NCBI GenBank assembly: GCA_047967505.1
Contig: CM106541.1
DNA length: 64,000 bases
From: Dipteris shenzhenensis
Lineage: Eukaryota > Polypodiophyta > Polypodiopsida > Gleicheniales
Reading direction: 5' to 3' (one strand)
Shown: piece by piece, positions 42,601 through 54,716 of the stretch
Position numbering within the stretch: the stretch's first letter is position 1
Layout: each line of letters opens with the position of its first letter
Translations under genes and position numbers: made by a program
Notes under the pieces: model-generated
Told to the model about the DNA's origin: nothing
The model's database searches: none
The model's input: the letters and a program-made list of their open reading frames with translations, nothing else

Positions 42601-43639
42601 CTTGCTACTGGTCGCTTTCCATTGTTTCAGCTTTTAACTCCATTGCTTGTGAGGCAGTCCTTTCTTTGTATCTTGCATGTAATAATTAACTCATGATGAG
42701 GTACATGTATTGGTAGCCATGAACTAGTCTACACTTTTCTGACTTCACAATATGTTCACAAAGAGGGACAAATTTCTTTGCATCATGCTCTCTACAAAAC
42801 TAGCAAGGAGCTAGTTTGTCCTTTCATGATTGAATAGCAACTCAAAATGTTCATTGAGAAGAGAAAATCTGTGAGAGCATGGGTGTGTCAACCAAATCCA
42901 TCATTATATTCTCACAAAAGCAACTACAGACATGCTTCTATTGCAAGTGCACAATGGATTTGCTCATTAATGACGCTCTTTATTCACAAAAGGAGGTCAT
43001 ACATGTGCTCACAAAGATTCAAGCAACACACCTAGCAAAAATCAAGCAGTAATGCTTTGACATATACAAAGGATGTGCAGGGACGAACACATCTTATGGA
43101 GAAGCCTGAATGAGCTGCACCTGTGGTTCATTAGCTGCTTTCCCTGCTCCAATGCCACGCTGCTATTTCTCCCTCCTTGCCTTCTTCTTCTCCCCCGCCC
43201 TTCCCTACCATCTCTCTCCCTAATTTTCTTCTGCCTCTCGTCACCTTTCTTGCTGCTTTATTGATTCGGTTCTGCTCCCTGGAGAAGGTTCTTCAGGTCA
43301 CACATTGGTGGATTCTTGTTCCTGGATGGCTGCTGGATTTTGGACAGGTCATGGTTTTTCTTGTGGTTGTTCCTATCTTCAGCGAGCTGGAACTGGTTTG
43401 CCTTGGTTTTATGAAGGCTACTCTGGTGGTTGTGCTTTTTGTGACGCTCTTGGACGGCGGTTTGCTGCTGTTTTTGAAGCACCCCTCAGTGTTTTGCTTT
43501 ACCTTGGGAGAATGAAGTTTGGTGGTGACCTTTGGTCTGGAAAGAAGAGCTCTTATAACAGCACCCTCAACTCCCACTGCTATCACTACTATCAAGGTTC
43601 CACTTTCTCCACAAGACAAGCAACAAGTTGAAATTGCAG
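42601..43639. other. No assignable gene
   Basis: Overlapping ORFs in several frames at 43073-43631 (e.g. 43305-43631, with WFYEGYSGGCAFCDALGRRF) could be L1 ORF1-related, because L1 ORF1 traces follow at 43640, but I see no firm motif. Confidence 0.35.
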
Positions 43640-43880
43640 TTTAGTTGCTCCAGGATAGAACCCTGTTGGGTAGGATCATGGAGTTTAGGCCCTTAAGGAC
43701 AAACGCGGGATTGGCTCCAGGGTGAGCTTAGCCTTAGCAGATGAGCACATTCAGGAGGTCACCATTTATGGGAGGGGATTGTTCCTCCTTCAGATTAACT
43801 CCCTAGACACCACCCATACCTTGTGGATTTGAGTCATGCTTTCCTCAGCCCTCACCTGATTTATTTGCTAGCTTGGTATC
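43640..43880 (+). pseudogene. L1 ORF1 (DUF4283-like) remnant
   Basis: The plus-strand reading with stops contains LLGRIMEFRPLRTN, then EVTIYGRGLFLLQINSLDTTHTLW, which matches the GRGYFSFGLHSAEQA block of the L1 ORF1 at 17.4 kb in pattern. It may be the 5' part of the decayed plus-strand L1 at 46.3-48.2 kb. Confidence 0.5.
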
Positions 43881-46289
43881 ATGGATTCATTTTGGACAAC
43901 ATGGATTAGACTCATCATGCGGCACACTTTTGGGCGATGTTCCACTTCTTGGGGCTCTCGAGGGAGTACCGTTGATGTGAAAAAAAGGGGAAACACAGGA
44001 CTGTCCTCAGATAAACACAAAATGACTCAGTGCTTTACTGCTGACGTCATACAGTCATACATTTTTCTCCCTGAATGTTTTGAACAAACTCTCTAAGGCA
44101 AACAAACAAGTACACAAAATCATGCCTAACATCCAGCTTTATTCAAAGACCAGAACACAACTTTTACAATGTGCCTGCCTCTTCACAAAACTCAAAGTGT
44201 AAAACAAAATCTGGTAAGCTACTTTCATCTACTGTCAATCCCTCCCACTCTTCATCCCTCAACCACACTAAAATTGTCCACTCACCATCAAAATACTCTT
44301 CAGACAGTAAATTTCTACATGAAAGCCTACAAACAGTATCATATCCACTTCTTCAGAATCCAACTCTAGAGACAAAATCATATCTTCAGGACTTCCCCGG
44401 GATCAGTACTGTAATGTGGTAGCTCTCAAGGTAGAGCTTATGCACCGACTTCCAGAGCAGGTATCCAACCGACCATAGGACTCCACACAAATCTCAAGTA
44501 TAAACGGTACAGTGAACACTCTCACATCAACACAACCATCAAGCAAAGCCAAGCTCCAGGATAAGCACAGACACAAGAACAACTTCACTTTTCCCCTTCT
44601 GACATTTCTCAAACAAAACGATGCCCATGCAACATGTCAATTCTGTAATGATCAGCTCTCAATTCAGCAACTTCTTCACTGAGCATGCACACCAGATTTC
44701 TGTCCGGCTATTAGTCAGCTTCCCAAGCTTAATATCAAGCATGGACCAAGTTCCTTTTGTCCACAAGATCAAAGCAGCCTGCCACTTAAGAAAACTAATG
44801 TAGATTTCATGAGCAGAAAACACCACACGTAGAGATCTTTGACGATTATTGATCCTCTTGTTCCCAGGCAACAATTTGAGAAATTCCTTGACTTATTGCA
44901 ACGTCCCTTTCCTGTTGCTTGCACGTAAGCTCAACACGCTCTCTATGCTCAGCGACGTACTCAGTACCCGTCGTCCCTTTCCAAGACTCTTCGTATGCTA
45001 TCAGCTCTCCTTTCACAGAAGACCCACCACGACATATATCACGTACATAGGCCGCTCTTCCCAATAGCCCACGTAATCAGCCGGCAGCTCCTCCAAAATC
45101 AATTCCGTTGACAGGCCGCCTTCAGTCCATTGTGGTTTTCCTTCAGCATATCTTCTTCTTTTCCCTTACGCACCTGGGTATGTCAACCGTGGACAGTCCG
45201 TCGTCTTTTTCTCTCCCAATCGCACCTGCGAATGCAATCCCCCGCAGCCCCCCGTCTTCTTTCCCCCATGACGTTCCTTTGCACCACCTCCGTCTCCCTT
45301 ATTCAGCAACCTCTATGTGCATGGCCAAGCTGCCACCTCCTACCTTCCTAACACCCCTCAGCTGCCACGTGCATGCATGGTATTTTCAGAAAAAAATGTC
45401 CATTTTATTCCATACGCGATTCTTCATATGGTAATTGACACCTTCACCCTCTAGGTGCTTCTTCCAGCCACCTCACCATATGCATTTTACCACTCTTCCA
45501 ATCCACATGAAATAACACCAAGGCACATTTTAATGCACATTGAACTTTTAGATCACCACTCAAACCTTTCACAAGCTTTCCATACACAACCTTAGTTGCA
45601 TGCACACACAAGTGACCACATTAAATGCCCTATCACATGGCATATAAAAAACAAATCCAACACATGGGTAGTCACATTGCCCACCATAGAACGGAAACCA
45701 CAAGTGACAACATAATGACATGACAAAGGAACATTGATTGACACATTGATATTCCCACATTGACATCACATGGATACCCTTTTGCTCTGGAAATCTCAGT
45801 GTTCCCACACTATCTATCATCATTTCCCAAGTAAGTCCCTGCAAAAAAACTTTTAGTCTTTCAAGTTACAAAATAAAAAGGTCTTTTACATGTGCAACCA
45901 GTTACATTGGCTTCTTCACACAACCCGCAAATTAACACTATCATGTGTTCAGTGTCTACCCTCATGCACAATCTATGTGGAGAAAAATATATACAGATTT
46001 TATCCTATCACCGTCCTATTTGGGAGCTTCAATATCAGGCTCTCCACCAGCAGTAGCTCTTATAGTAGCACAAGACAGCATTGAGATCTAATGCTTCCAT
46101 AGAGCATCTTAAGGAGCTGGACTGAGGTTCTTAGTGGCTTGCAAATCGATACGAGTATGCACGACTTGACCTCAAGGACACATAGATCCATCGCACAAAG
46201 TTCTCTTATCACTGCTCCAAGGCATGGTGGGTACAATAGGGTGACAAGATGAGTAGACAATTTTTCCAAACCAATGGGGCCCGGTCAAC
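43881..46289. other. Unassigned 2.4-kb block
   Basis: No retroelement motif. Small ORFs include 44846-45064 (minus; GELIAYEESWKGTTGTEYV), 44403-44612 (minus; hydrophobic start) and 45108-45434 (plus). None has a recognised domain. If the L1 traces on either side belong to one element, this block is an insertion in it. Confidence 0.4.
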
Positions 46290-48170
46290 AAGGATGCAGC
46301 AGCAGAGATTGAGAAATGAGAGTTCTTAGAGACCACCATAGACTTCTATCGGGGTTTCTTTCAATCCAAGGAGTCGTCTTCCGAGGTCCTTGTAGCCAAG
46401 AGGCAATTTCTTGCCATATCTCGGCAATGGTCTCTGCGAGCATGGTAGACAGGTGGAGGATCCTATTACCAATGAGGAGCTATGGGAAAACCTTAAGGCC
46501 TCTGCAGAAGTGGCCTGGAGAGGATGGTCTGACACCATCCTTCTTTAGGTGCTTCTGGGAGCACATCCGCACCCCCTTTGTTTGGCCTTTTAGGATTTTT
46601 TTCATTCAAGTTCTCTTCCGCAATCTCTGAGTCATGGTTAGATTGGTTTGATCTTGAAGGGGGGGAGAGTTTGATATTCATCAGTGGAGACTAATTATCC
46701 TATTAGACACTATATACAAGCTCTTGGCTCAAGGTCTAGATCCCATCTAGAGGATATCATTCACGACACGTAGACAGGAACACAGCATCCTGGACAACAT
46801 CTGCACTTTCTGGGAGGCACTAGATTGGGTCTACAAGGAGTCTTATCCTTTTACGATCCTTCTTTGGGATTTTGAGAAGGCTTATGAAAGGGGTCTTTCT
46901 TGGAGGGCACCTTGCAAAGACTAGGATTTCTGGATAGATGGATCATATGAGTCTCGGCCTTGTATGTAGGGAGTTCTAGTCATATTCTTATTAGTAGCCA
47001 CATGGGCGAGGCCCTCTCTCTCTCACTCCATGTAGCAAGGTTGCAGCCTGCCCCCTCGCTCTCTTTCTTCTCCTTTTTGTAGCTAAGGCGTGGGGTTACT
47101 TTTTGTGCTACCAAACTTCAGAACTCACAAGGATGAGGCTTCCGATTTGACAGGAGGAGAAGCTGTTGGATTGAGGGTTCACAGATGATAGGTCCTCTAG
47201 GTGCAGAGTTTAGTGAGCCTTGAGGCAGTCAATGGGGTCCTAGATATTTACTGTGAGGCCTGTGGGGCTAGGATCAACTGGACCAAATCAATTGGCTTCC
47301 TTACAGTGACGCAGGAGATCAAGAAGATCCATGATTGGGGGCTTCCCTTGGTTTTTTGTGGATTTCGCGTGGACAGACAGTGAGATACGTGGAGCTTGGC
47401 CAAACTCTCGCTAGCAATCAAGGCCTTAGTGGCCAACAAAGTCCTCCTCACCATGGTTTGGTACATAGCCTCTTGCCGGTGCCTTCACAGGGTAACTTAG
47501 GCAATGTTTGTAACTTCTTATGGGCAGGATCCGATGGCACATGGAACACCAGAGCTAGGTCTCCTAGTAGATGGTGATCCTACGACAGACATAAGGAGGG
47601 ATGGTCATTTTCAATCGGAGATGCAGAGTAGAGCCCTTTTAGGCAAGTTAGTGGCATGAGATCTCACTTGGAAGCCCTTGCTTTGGCAAGGGCTTCGACG
47701 GACCACACACCATATTGGAGGACAGTGGCAAAGTCTTACAGGTGGATTTTTTTCGATGCCCCCCTCACACAGAGAGGCTCCCCCTGATGAGGAGCATTCA
47801 CAAGGTACGTTAGTGCTTGTCTCACAGACTTATTCGAGCCCTTCCCACATGCCCCAAGTAGTTTAAGTGCTCATCGAGAAGTTTGGGATCAGGAGGGTCT
47901 CATGCTAGGGAAACGCACACATCAATTGAACACAGTGTAGGATAGTGGCCCATCCAAGTTGCTTGGGATCTAGAGATGGATTTTTGGAGGCAAAGGCATG
48001 GGTGCAGGAACCTCGTATTTGAGATGGGCAGGTTGTTTAAAGGGAGGTCCACTCTCTTTTGGATGTGTTACCGGAGGCTAGAGGCCACTGGTGTGAGATG
48101 CAAGGAGTGTGTGATGCATGGAACTATGGGTGTTGATGCGACACTACTAGTGAATACGTCCTAGGTCACA
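46290..48170 (+). pseudogene. Heavily decayed L1 ORF2
   Basis: Plus-strand fragments in L1 order: PITNEELWENLKA and EDGLTPSFFRCFWEHI (46.45-46.6 kb), WTTSALSG/DFEKAYE near 46.8 kb, LALFLLLFVAKAWGYF (47.07 kb), LLD-GFTDD at the catalytic box (47.17 kb), RINWTKSIGFL (47.27 kb), GFRVDRQ, VLLTMVWYIASCRC and NFLWAGSDGTWNTRA (47.5 kb). Many stops and frame changes. Older than the other L1 copies. Confidence 0.75.
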
Positions 48171-49259
48171 GTGCAATGGGTTGCACCATGATGGTGCAAC
48201 TAGGGAACGATTATGGAGTAGAATATGGTGCCGGTGATGGTGCAAGTGTGAGGCTAAATAGAAGGACATGATCTAGATAAAGAGAGATAAAGAACAATGC
48301 TCATGATGGGTGATGGTTTAAGAGCGGGAGAAAACTGAAAGAAATGATGGAATGGAAGACACAGAAAGAACGATGCTCATGCTTGTAAGAAGGAGAAAAA
48401 GATGTGCATGCTAGAGTGAAGTAGGACAAGTACTGGGCTTGCCACCGTGTCACCAAGTTGAACAAAGTACACAAGTCCACCTCTTAGATGGTACATAAAT
48501 CACTCATCCAAAATCCATAATACAAGAGGCAAGGTTGTAGCTCAGGCCTCCTCCCCCCCCTACAATGATGCTCTCTCCTCCATTTACGCTTGGCCTCATC
48601 CTTGCGATGTCCTCTCCCATGGGTTCCCTTCATTCTCATTGTTTGTCCTTGTATCTCCTCTAGCCGTTCTACCGCTCTGCCTCTATATGTCTTCGATGGC
48701 TGTGCCATCCTCTACCTCGTTGGTGCTACCTACTTGCTAAATGTGCACCACCTAATGCCTCTAAGTGGTAGTGAGTTGGACAGTCACACATTGTCAATCG
48801 ACACCACTTGCAATCCTCCATGTGTAGAGCAGGAGGTTCCTCAAGAGATCATATCTCACTTTTGGTCATGTCTCTGGACCATCCTTAGACCACGAGAGAT
48901 TTCTTATTTCTTCGGGATGGTTGCTTATGGAGGCTTGCCCATTTGCCCTTGGCTAGAGCAGATGCAGAAAGATGGTAGCTGCCACTGTTGCGTAGACAGA
49001 GTGTTGGAGATGATCCCCCGTTGTCTATGGGGATGCCAAAGTACCAAAGGGAGCAAACATAGATGCAATGTAATGGTGGACTGTTGCAATTGGACAAAGC
49101 AAATTGAAGTCAAGGGAAAAGTCAAGTGGTAGTGAGGATGACAAGTGTGATGGGCAGTTGTGACCATTACAATAGTAGGTATGACAAATGTTCTTGAAGT
49201 AGAAGGATCCTATGCCACAAAGGGAAAACAAAGGATTACATGCCAATGCTCATATATTC
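48171..49259. other. Unassigned, repeat-like
   Basis: Overlapping ORFs on both strands (plus 48590-49132, minus 48484-48708 with AVERLEEIQGQTMRMKG). The minus reading recalls the Arg-rich leader of some gypsy Gags, but not enough to call. Confidence 0.3.
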
Positions 49260-50330
49260 AATTTGTACCCTGTTACATGAGTCAAAGCTATATCTATTAT
49301 CATTAAGCTACAAATTGTATCTTAATGTTTTATTTTATATAGTGATACTTTGCACATAGGAAAGGAAAACACTCACCAACAAAAAGAAAACGCATATTCC
49401 ATATTGCTTCATATTTAAACAATGCATGTAAATACAAAAGAGAAACTATACTTAAATTAATTATGCTTTCGCATAGTTATTAGTAAGTGATATTTGTTGT
49501 ATACATAACGCAACAATATTCATAAAAGCACATGTAAATGTAACCTTGAAGTATGTTAGGTATTCAGCGCACACATTTCTTTATCAAGCAAACATGTTGA
49601 TAACCATTTTATTTACACATTGATATAAGATTATAAGGGACCAGTCAAACTTCTAATGCGTCAATTAAAAAAAAACATTATGTACTCTTTTTAAGAGTTT
49701 TTTGACCTAGACTAAAGCAACCCAATATCCTTCATTTCCATTACTATAATTATAACACTAGTTGAATTTCTTTGAGAAAGGCAACATAATTATGAGCAAT
49801 TGTCATTTTTAATTTGTCATCCATTTCATATTGTCTTCTTATATATTGCACAAAATAGCAAGAGGATTTACTAAAATATAACGTACTAGAAGAATGCTTA
49901 ATTTAGCATATCCTCGTGTCATTTTGTGCAAAAAATAGGAAGGAAATATAATATGATGATGAATGAAAAATGATATTTGTTAATAATTACCTTGTCTAAC
50001 TTTTTGCAATTCATTCCATAATTGTTTTAATTATGGTAAGAAAGTTGAGAGATTTTGGATTGCTTGACTGTCGGTCAATGATACTTGTGGATATTCACAT
50101 AATTCTTGTTTTGAGTGACACATTGGAAGTTTAGCTTAGTCCCTCAAATCTTATATAACATGTAAATGAAATGCTGATTAATAGGTGTGTTTCTTGATAT
50201 AGAAATGTATGTGTTGAATACTTAGCATACCTTAAGGTTGCATTTGCATGTACTATTATGAAAATTATTGAATCCATGTACAAGAAATATCATTTATGAA
50301 ACCGAATTATGTCCAATTCTTAGTAACATC
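49260..50330. other. AT-rich block without genes
   Basis: Clearly more AT-rich than the rest of the window, no ORF above 60 codons, no repeat structure seen. It may be old intergenic or intronic host DNA. Confidence 0.6.
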
Positions 50331-51289
50331 TATCAAAAAGAAATAAAATGGATTACAATGGAGTGGTAATTCCAACAGTGCTTAAGAACTGGGAGAAAAT
50401 CTTCTCTATCCAATCCCAATGACAGTCTTGACAACCATCTCCTGAAAGATAGTAGTGTAAACTTTAGGTAAGGAACTGCACAGTAGTAGACTCTTCTGGC
50501 AGGAAACACAAGTATCATGAAACTATTCTTAGGGAGCAAACATGGGTTGACAGGATAGCAAGAGAACTTAAATTGTCCTCCACTCCATTTGAAGCGTCAC
50601 CGAACATGCGAGGGGAATTCAAACTCAACCTGCTTGTGACACCGTTACAAGGCAAGAGGATCTGATTAGAAACATGAACCAAAGAACCATGAAAGGTTGT
50701 CTGAAAATGAACTCCCCCTCTCTCCCAAAGATTGACATTGAAATCCCTTCCTAAATGAGGCAATGGCAGTGGCAATATACCTCCATTGTCTGTAGCACAA
50801 GGCTGGTTAGAGAGGGTAGGAGAGGCCGGTGGGACCAACGACCAAGCAAGGGGGATGGGGGTGGTGGTGCTAAGCAGGAAGCTGAGAATGCCCCATCTTG
50901 AACAGGTTAGGGCTCCTCAACCTTGCTGTATTTTCTTATTTTGCTTTTATGTGACTGCATAGTAAAATAATGTTAATAAGTAAATCAGCTACCAATTACA
51001 ATTAATTATGTGCAACTTAGTCAAAAACTTGTTTATGGATATTTTCATGGTATCCTTCATTGTTTTACTTCCACGTTGCTGCTATTGGTCAATACATATG
51101 TGTTGTATGGATGAGAACTGAGTTGGATCTCCAGCATGTACCGATGATTTACACAATTTTTTGGCTCTTTGTGTCGTCCAATCTGGATTTTTTTCCCATG
51201 TGTTGTCGACAGCCAACGTTACTTTGTCTCAATTTGTACCTTTATTACTTAATCATGTGAGGTTGCTAGTTGCATTAGCCCACAAGAAC
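50331..51289. other. Unassigned
   Basis: One 107-codon minus ORF (50515-50838) with unremarkable composition and no recognised domain. The remainder is AT-rich. Confidence 0.4.
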
Positions 51290-51344
51290 CTCTAATTGTG
51301 TCGTCCAGCCTATGATGTGCATGACCAAATCTAGCATGCCATAA

Positions 51345-51953
51345 TCACATGAAGATGCATAGCATGCCATAATCACATGAAGATGCATTAGACGCAGCCA
51401 AGGCATGCTGCACATGGGGCTTAGCATCCAACTTATAAAGACCCTTATCATAAGTGCCAGTGGCAACCACTGCATATCCCTTTCTAGGATCTTTAATTCG
51501 GCATTGATCATCGTGAAACTCCACAAGCATGTGCTGATCATGAGCTATGGATGGAACTGAAATAAGATTCTTCCGCAACTCTGGAACATACCAAACATCA
51601 CCAATATATTTGACTTTGCCATTATCAAGCTTAATGGGAATATGTCCCACTCCTGTAATGTCTTGAGAAGCATCATTGGCACAAGTAACCTGCCGCCCAT
51701 ACATAGGTTTGATGCTCTCAAACCACTCCTTATGAGGAGTCATATGCTGTGAAGCACCGCTATCCAAATACCAATTCTCATTCACATTAAGTGAATAGGC
51801 ATCATCATTATTGCTATGAGCAATAGCATGATCACAATCACAATCCCCCCCTGGAAGATATCTCAGAGAGTGTGGCTGCAAATACAAAATCCTGATCATC
51901 TTGAGCAAAGTGTGCATGTGAGCCAGATGCATTGTTCTCAGTATGAGCCACAA
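51345..51953 (-). pseudogene. Copia protease and gag-pre-integrase
   Basis: WYLDSGASQHMTPHKEWF (catalytic DSGA, about residues 61-78) is the copia aspartic protease. It is followed by VTCANDASQDITGVG, VWYVPELRKNLISV and KGLYKLDAK (GAG-pre-integrase). The reading loses homology after HALAASNASS at the 28-bp repeat. The Gag-Pol joint lies in a different frame from gag, so a frameshift separates them. Confidence 0.9.
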
Positions 51954-51977
51954 AATTACTGTTTGAGTGCCTTGACT

Positions 51978-52842
51978 CTACTTCTCATTTGCAATGCGTT
52001 TCTGACATTCTACAATGTAATGGCCTGGCTTCTTGTAGTAATTGCATCTGCCCTTTTTCACCTTAGCATCTTTGCTTGATTCGGCATTATTGGTACTATT
52101 ATTTGCCCCTTGTGGCTGGTTGTTTTTAGGCTTATATTTCTGAAAATTTCCCCTTTCCCCAGTGGCTAGAGCTTGCTCACTGCCATGAGAGCCACGATAA
52201 AAATTATGAGCTCTTTCTTCTTCCTGCAATAACAAACCAACCAATTTTTCAAAAGAAATAGATGCAGCGCTGAGAGTGATGCTCAGTGATGTAGCAAATG
52301 TACTATATAAAGGAGCAAGACTATTAAGAGTGATAGAGACCAATCTCTTCTCTTCAATCTCCTCATCAACATTTGCAAGCTGATCTCGCAAATCTGTAAT
52401 TTTTGCTACATGCTCTGTGATGGTTTGACCATCAGTCATTTTCAGATCCTTAAGCTGATTGTTGAGTGCAATCACCCTGGCACATATTCTTAACATTATG
52501 CATATGGGACAACTTGTCCCAAGCATCCTTAGAAGAAGTACAAGACTTAATAGTCTTCATGATGTGCCTCGTCACTGACAAGGAAATCAAAGAATGTGCT
52601 TGAGCATTGCGACGGTCAAACTTCTTTTGCTCCTCAGAAAGAGGATGAGGTGAGCTAGCAATAGAACCTTGACTGCTAGGAGTACCAGGAGCAGTCACAG
52701 GCCTAATTTCATTTGCACTAACAATATCCCAAAGGCCTTTTCCAACCAAAATATTCCTCAGCATAAAAGACCACAAGGCATAGTTTGATCCATCCAACTT
52801 ATCCGCTTCAGTCAGGATGCCAAAATTCTTAGAAAGAGACAT
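51978..52842 (-). pseudogene. gag: Copia gag
   Basis: The start MSLSKNFGILTEADKLDGSN at 52842 is a typical copia Gag N-terminus (KLDGSNYALW). RNAQAHSLISLSV and AWDKLSHMH follow, then a frameshift near 52490, then LKMTDGQTITEHVAKI, EKRLVSITLNSL and QEEERAH. The nucleocapsid knuckle CNYYKKPGHYIVEC has Tyr in place of the second Cys. Confidence 0.9.
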
Positions 52843-53752
52843 GATTGCACTTCACAAGTAACCTGAAAATAAAATGCAAATATAGATAGCAAATCTGCGC
52901 CAAAGGTGTTGTCACAAAGCACAATTCCCTTCCGAAATCACAAGGCAAAATGGGCAATAGTATTTTCTCTGTAAGTATTCTCAACTTTCAGCCCAACAAA
53001 GGCTCCATAAGCATCAACCAAAGGTATAAAATTTGAAGCAAATGTTTGCTTAAAAGGCAACCAATGAGAGCATTCACTGTTAGCCAACCTTTGGCTCAAT
53101 ATGCATCCAATAACTTGCCCCCAATTCTGATTTTCGTCTGCTGCATGTAAAATATTGCAAGAAAAGTGATCTCCCAGTTCAAAATAGCTTCAAGATGACT
53201 CCAGAAAGAAGTCGACCAGATTTTGGGAGCTGAAACAGTCCAAAATCAGCAACAAAACTACCAGGAATGAGGTCGCCCAGCCCAGATCGTCCTCCTGGAG
53301 AAATGCGGACTGAAAATAGGCTGGAAACTGATGAAAAACAGCAAGGAAATGCCAGATCTGAAGTTGTCTAGGGATAGGATGCTCCAAGAAGCAGTTCGAG
53401 CTGATGTAGGGGCTGGAAACTGACAAAATCAGCAGCAAAATTGCCCAGAATGAGGTCGCCCATCCCAGATGGAGCTCCTGAAGATAGGCGACTGGAAAAA
53501 AGTGCTGTAAATCAGCAAATGGAGCTGATTTTGAGGATGTCTGGCTGCGAAAGATCCCAAAAACAGCAAGTCTGTAGTCGCCTAGGTCCAGTAGTGACCC
53601 TGGTGAAGGCGCCCAACTACAGGAGATCTCCAGAAAACTGCTACAGGCAAAAACGAGCTGGCTGGACTGATTTCTTCGCAACAGAAGTGACTCTTCGCGA
53701 GAGAACTAAAACCCGGGAGTGGTAGAAGCACGGGAAGCAATGCGGGAGCCAA

Positions 53753-53764
53753 GCTCTGATACCA
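53753..53764 (-). other. Primer binding site
   Basis: Reverse complement TGGTATCAGAGC, two bases from the LTR end CCAACA. Confidence 0.9.
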
Positions 53765-53766
53765 AT

Positions 53767-53969
53767 TGTTGGAACTATGGGGACACGAAGTGGATAAAGA
53801 ACACGAGAGTGTACTCCGCACACAAAGATCCACTGAATAGTTCAACAATAGAAGTACAAGACTTGGGATATATATGAAACCCAAGTATAAAGTGGAAACC
53901 CTAGACTAGAATAACTTAGACCAAGTCTAGCCTACAAGACCATACCATTGTATGTTCTATGAGTCTACA
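53767..53969 (-). repeat. 5' LTR of the copia element (approximate outer end)
   Basis: The inner end is clear (…GTTCCAACA on the element strand). The outer end is set at TGTAGACTCATAG, but L1 reading (ALKYVDS) could extend to 53957, so it is uncertain by about 12 bp. Confidence 0.65.
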
Positions 53970-54716
53970 TATTTTAAGGCACTCTCTATGGACTGAGGGG
54001 CATTACATATTGTGAGATTAGTGTCATCTGCAAGCTGCTGAGTAACCAACTGCGTTCCAGAGGGCAATTCAATTCCTCTTAGAGTCCCATGGTCAAGTTG
54101 ATCCATAATCAACCAACCCAAAGAATTAGCAGCAATAGCATATAACAGAGGTGCCAAAGGACATCCAGTCTATGGTGCTCAGCATTGCAACAAAATGATC
54201 ATATATGAATTTCATATTTTCTTCTTTTGAGGAGACAAAAGAAGTCCGGTCCTTCTTGAGTAAGGGGATCTCCTCTTGCGTTCTTTTTGTTCGTATCAAT
54301 CTAAAGAACTCCGTTGAATGTCTATCAAATTTCCCAGTCCACCAATCTCTCAAGTAGCGATTAGCATTCTGAAGTCTTTTCTGCTCTTGAATGCAAATTT
54401 CCTTTCTCTTGACGATTAACTGGTGCTGGGCCTGAGTGTCTGGGGCTCTAGCCTTCTTCTCCAGTTCCTCCAAGTCTTTATTTAACTTTTCCATTCTACG
54501 AGCTTTGATGGCAGCTCTGTGTTTCCTTACTAGTTTGAGCAGTGTTTGGGTGTTGATGACAGCATCATACCAACCTTGTGAGAAGGACTCAGCTGAATAG
54601 AAAAGTGAGTTCCAAATATTAGTAATTGATTGCTGAACAGAAGGTATATTGAAAAGAGACGGATCTGTCTTGAACCAAGAATTTCCTTTGTGTCCCATCC
54701 CAAAATCAAGTCTCAT
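53957..54716 (-). pseudogene. L1 subfamily B ORF2 fragment with RT centre deleted
   Basis: ORF 54126-54716 covers the post-endonuclease linker (SITNIWNSLF, KARRMEKLNKDLEELEKKA, LRDWWTGKFDRHS) and RTKRTQEEIPLL...SFVSSKEENMKFIYDHF. It then jumps to LAPLLYAIAANSLGWLI and QQLADDTNLTI (catalytic box, 53957-54157), skipping fingers and most of the palm. The same linker motif occurs on the plus strand at 61.0 kb. Confidence 0.85.

Larger units (their letters stand above)
51290..53969 (-). mobile_element. Ty1/copia element, 5' half (LTR, leader, gag, protease)
   Basis: Minus strand from an LTR (53767-53969) through primer site, 0.9-kb leader, gag, protease and the gag-pre-integrase region. It is cut at about 51290 before integrase. 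A 28-bp tandem repeat (51333-51360, 51361-51388) marks the broken end. It abuts an L1 fragment at the LTR side. Confidence 0.9.

Noticed and set aside
44403-44612. Minus ORF with a hydrophobic, signal-peptide-like start
   Set aside because: Only 69 codons, no conserved domain, no context suggesting a gene.
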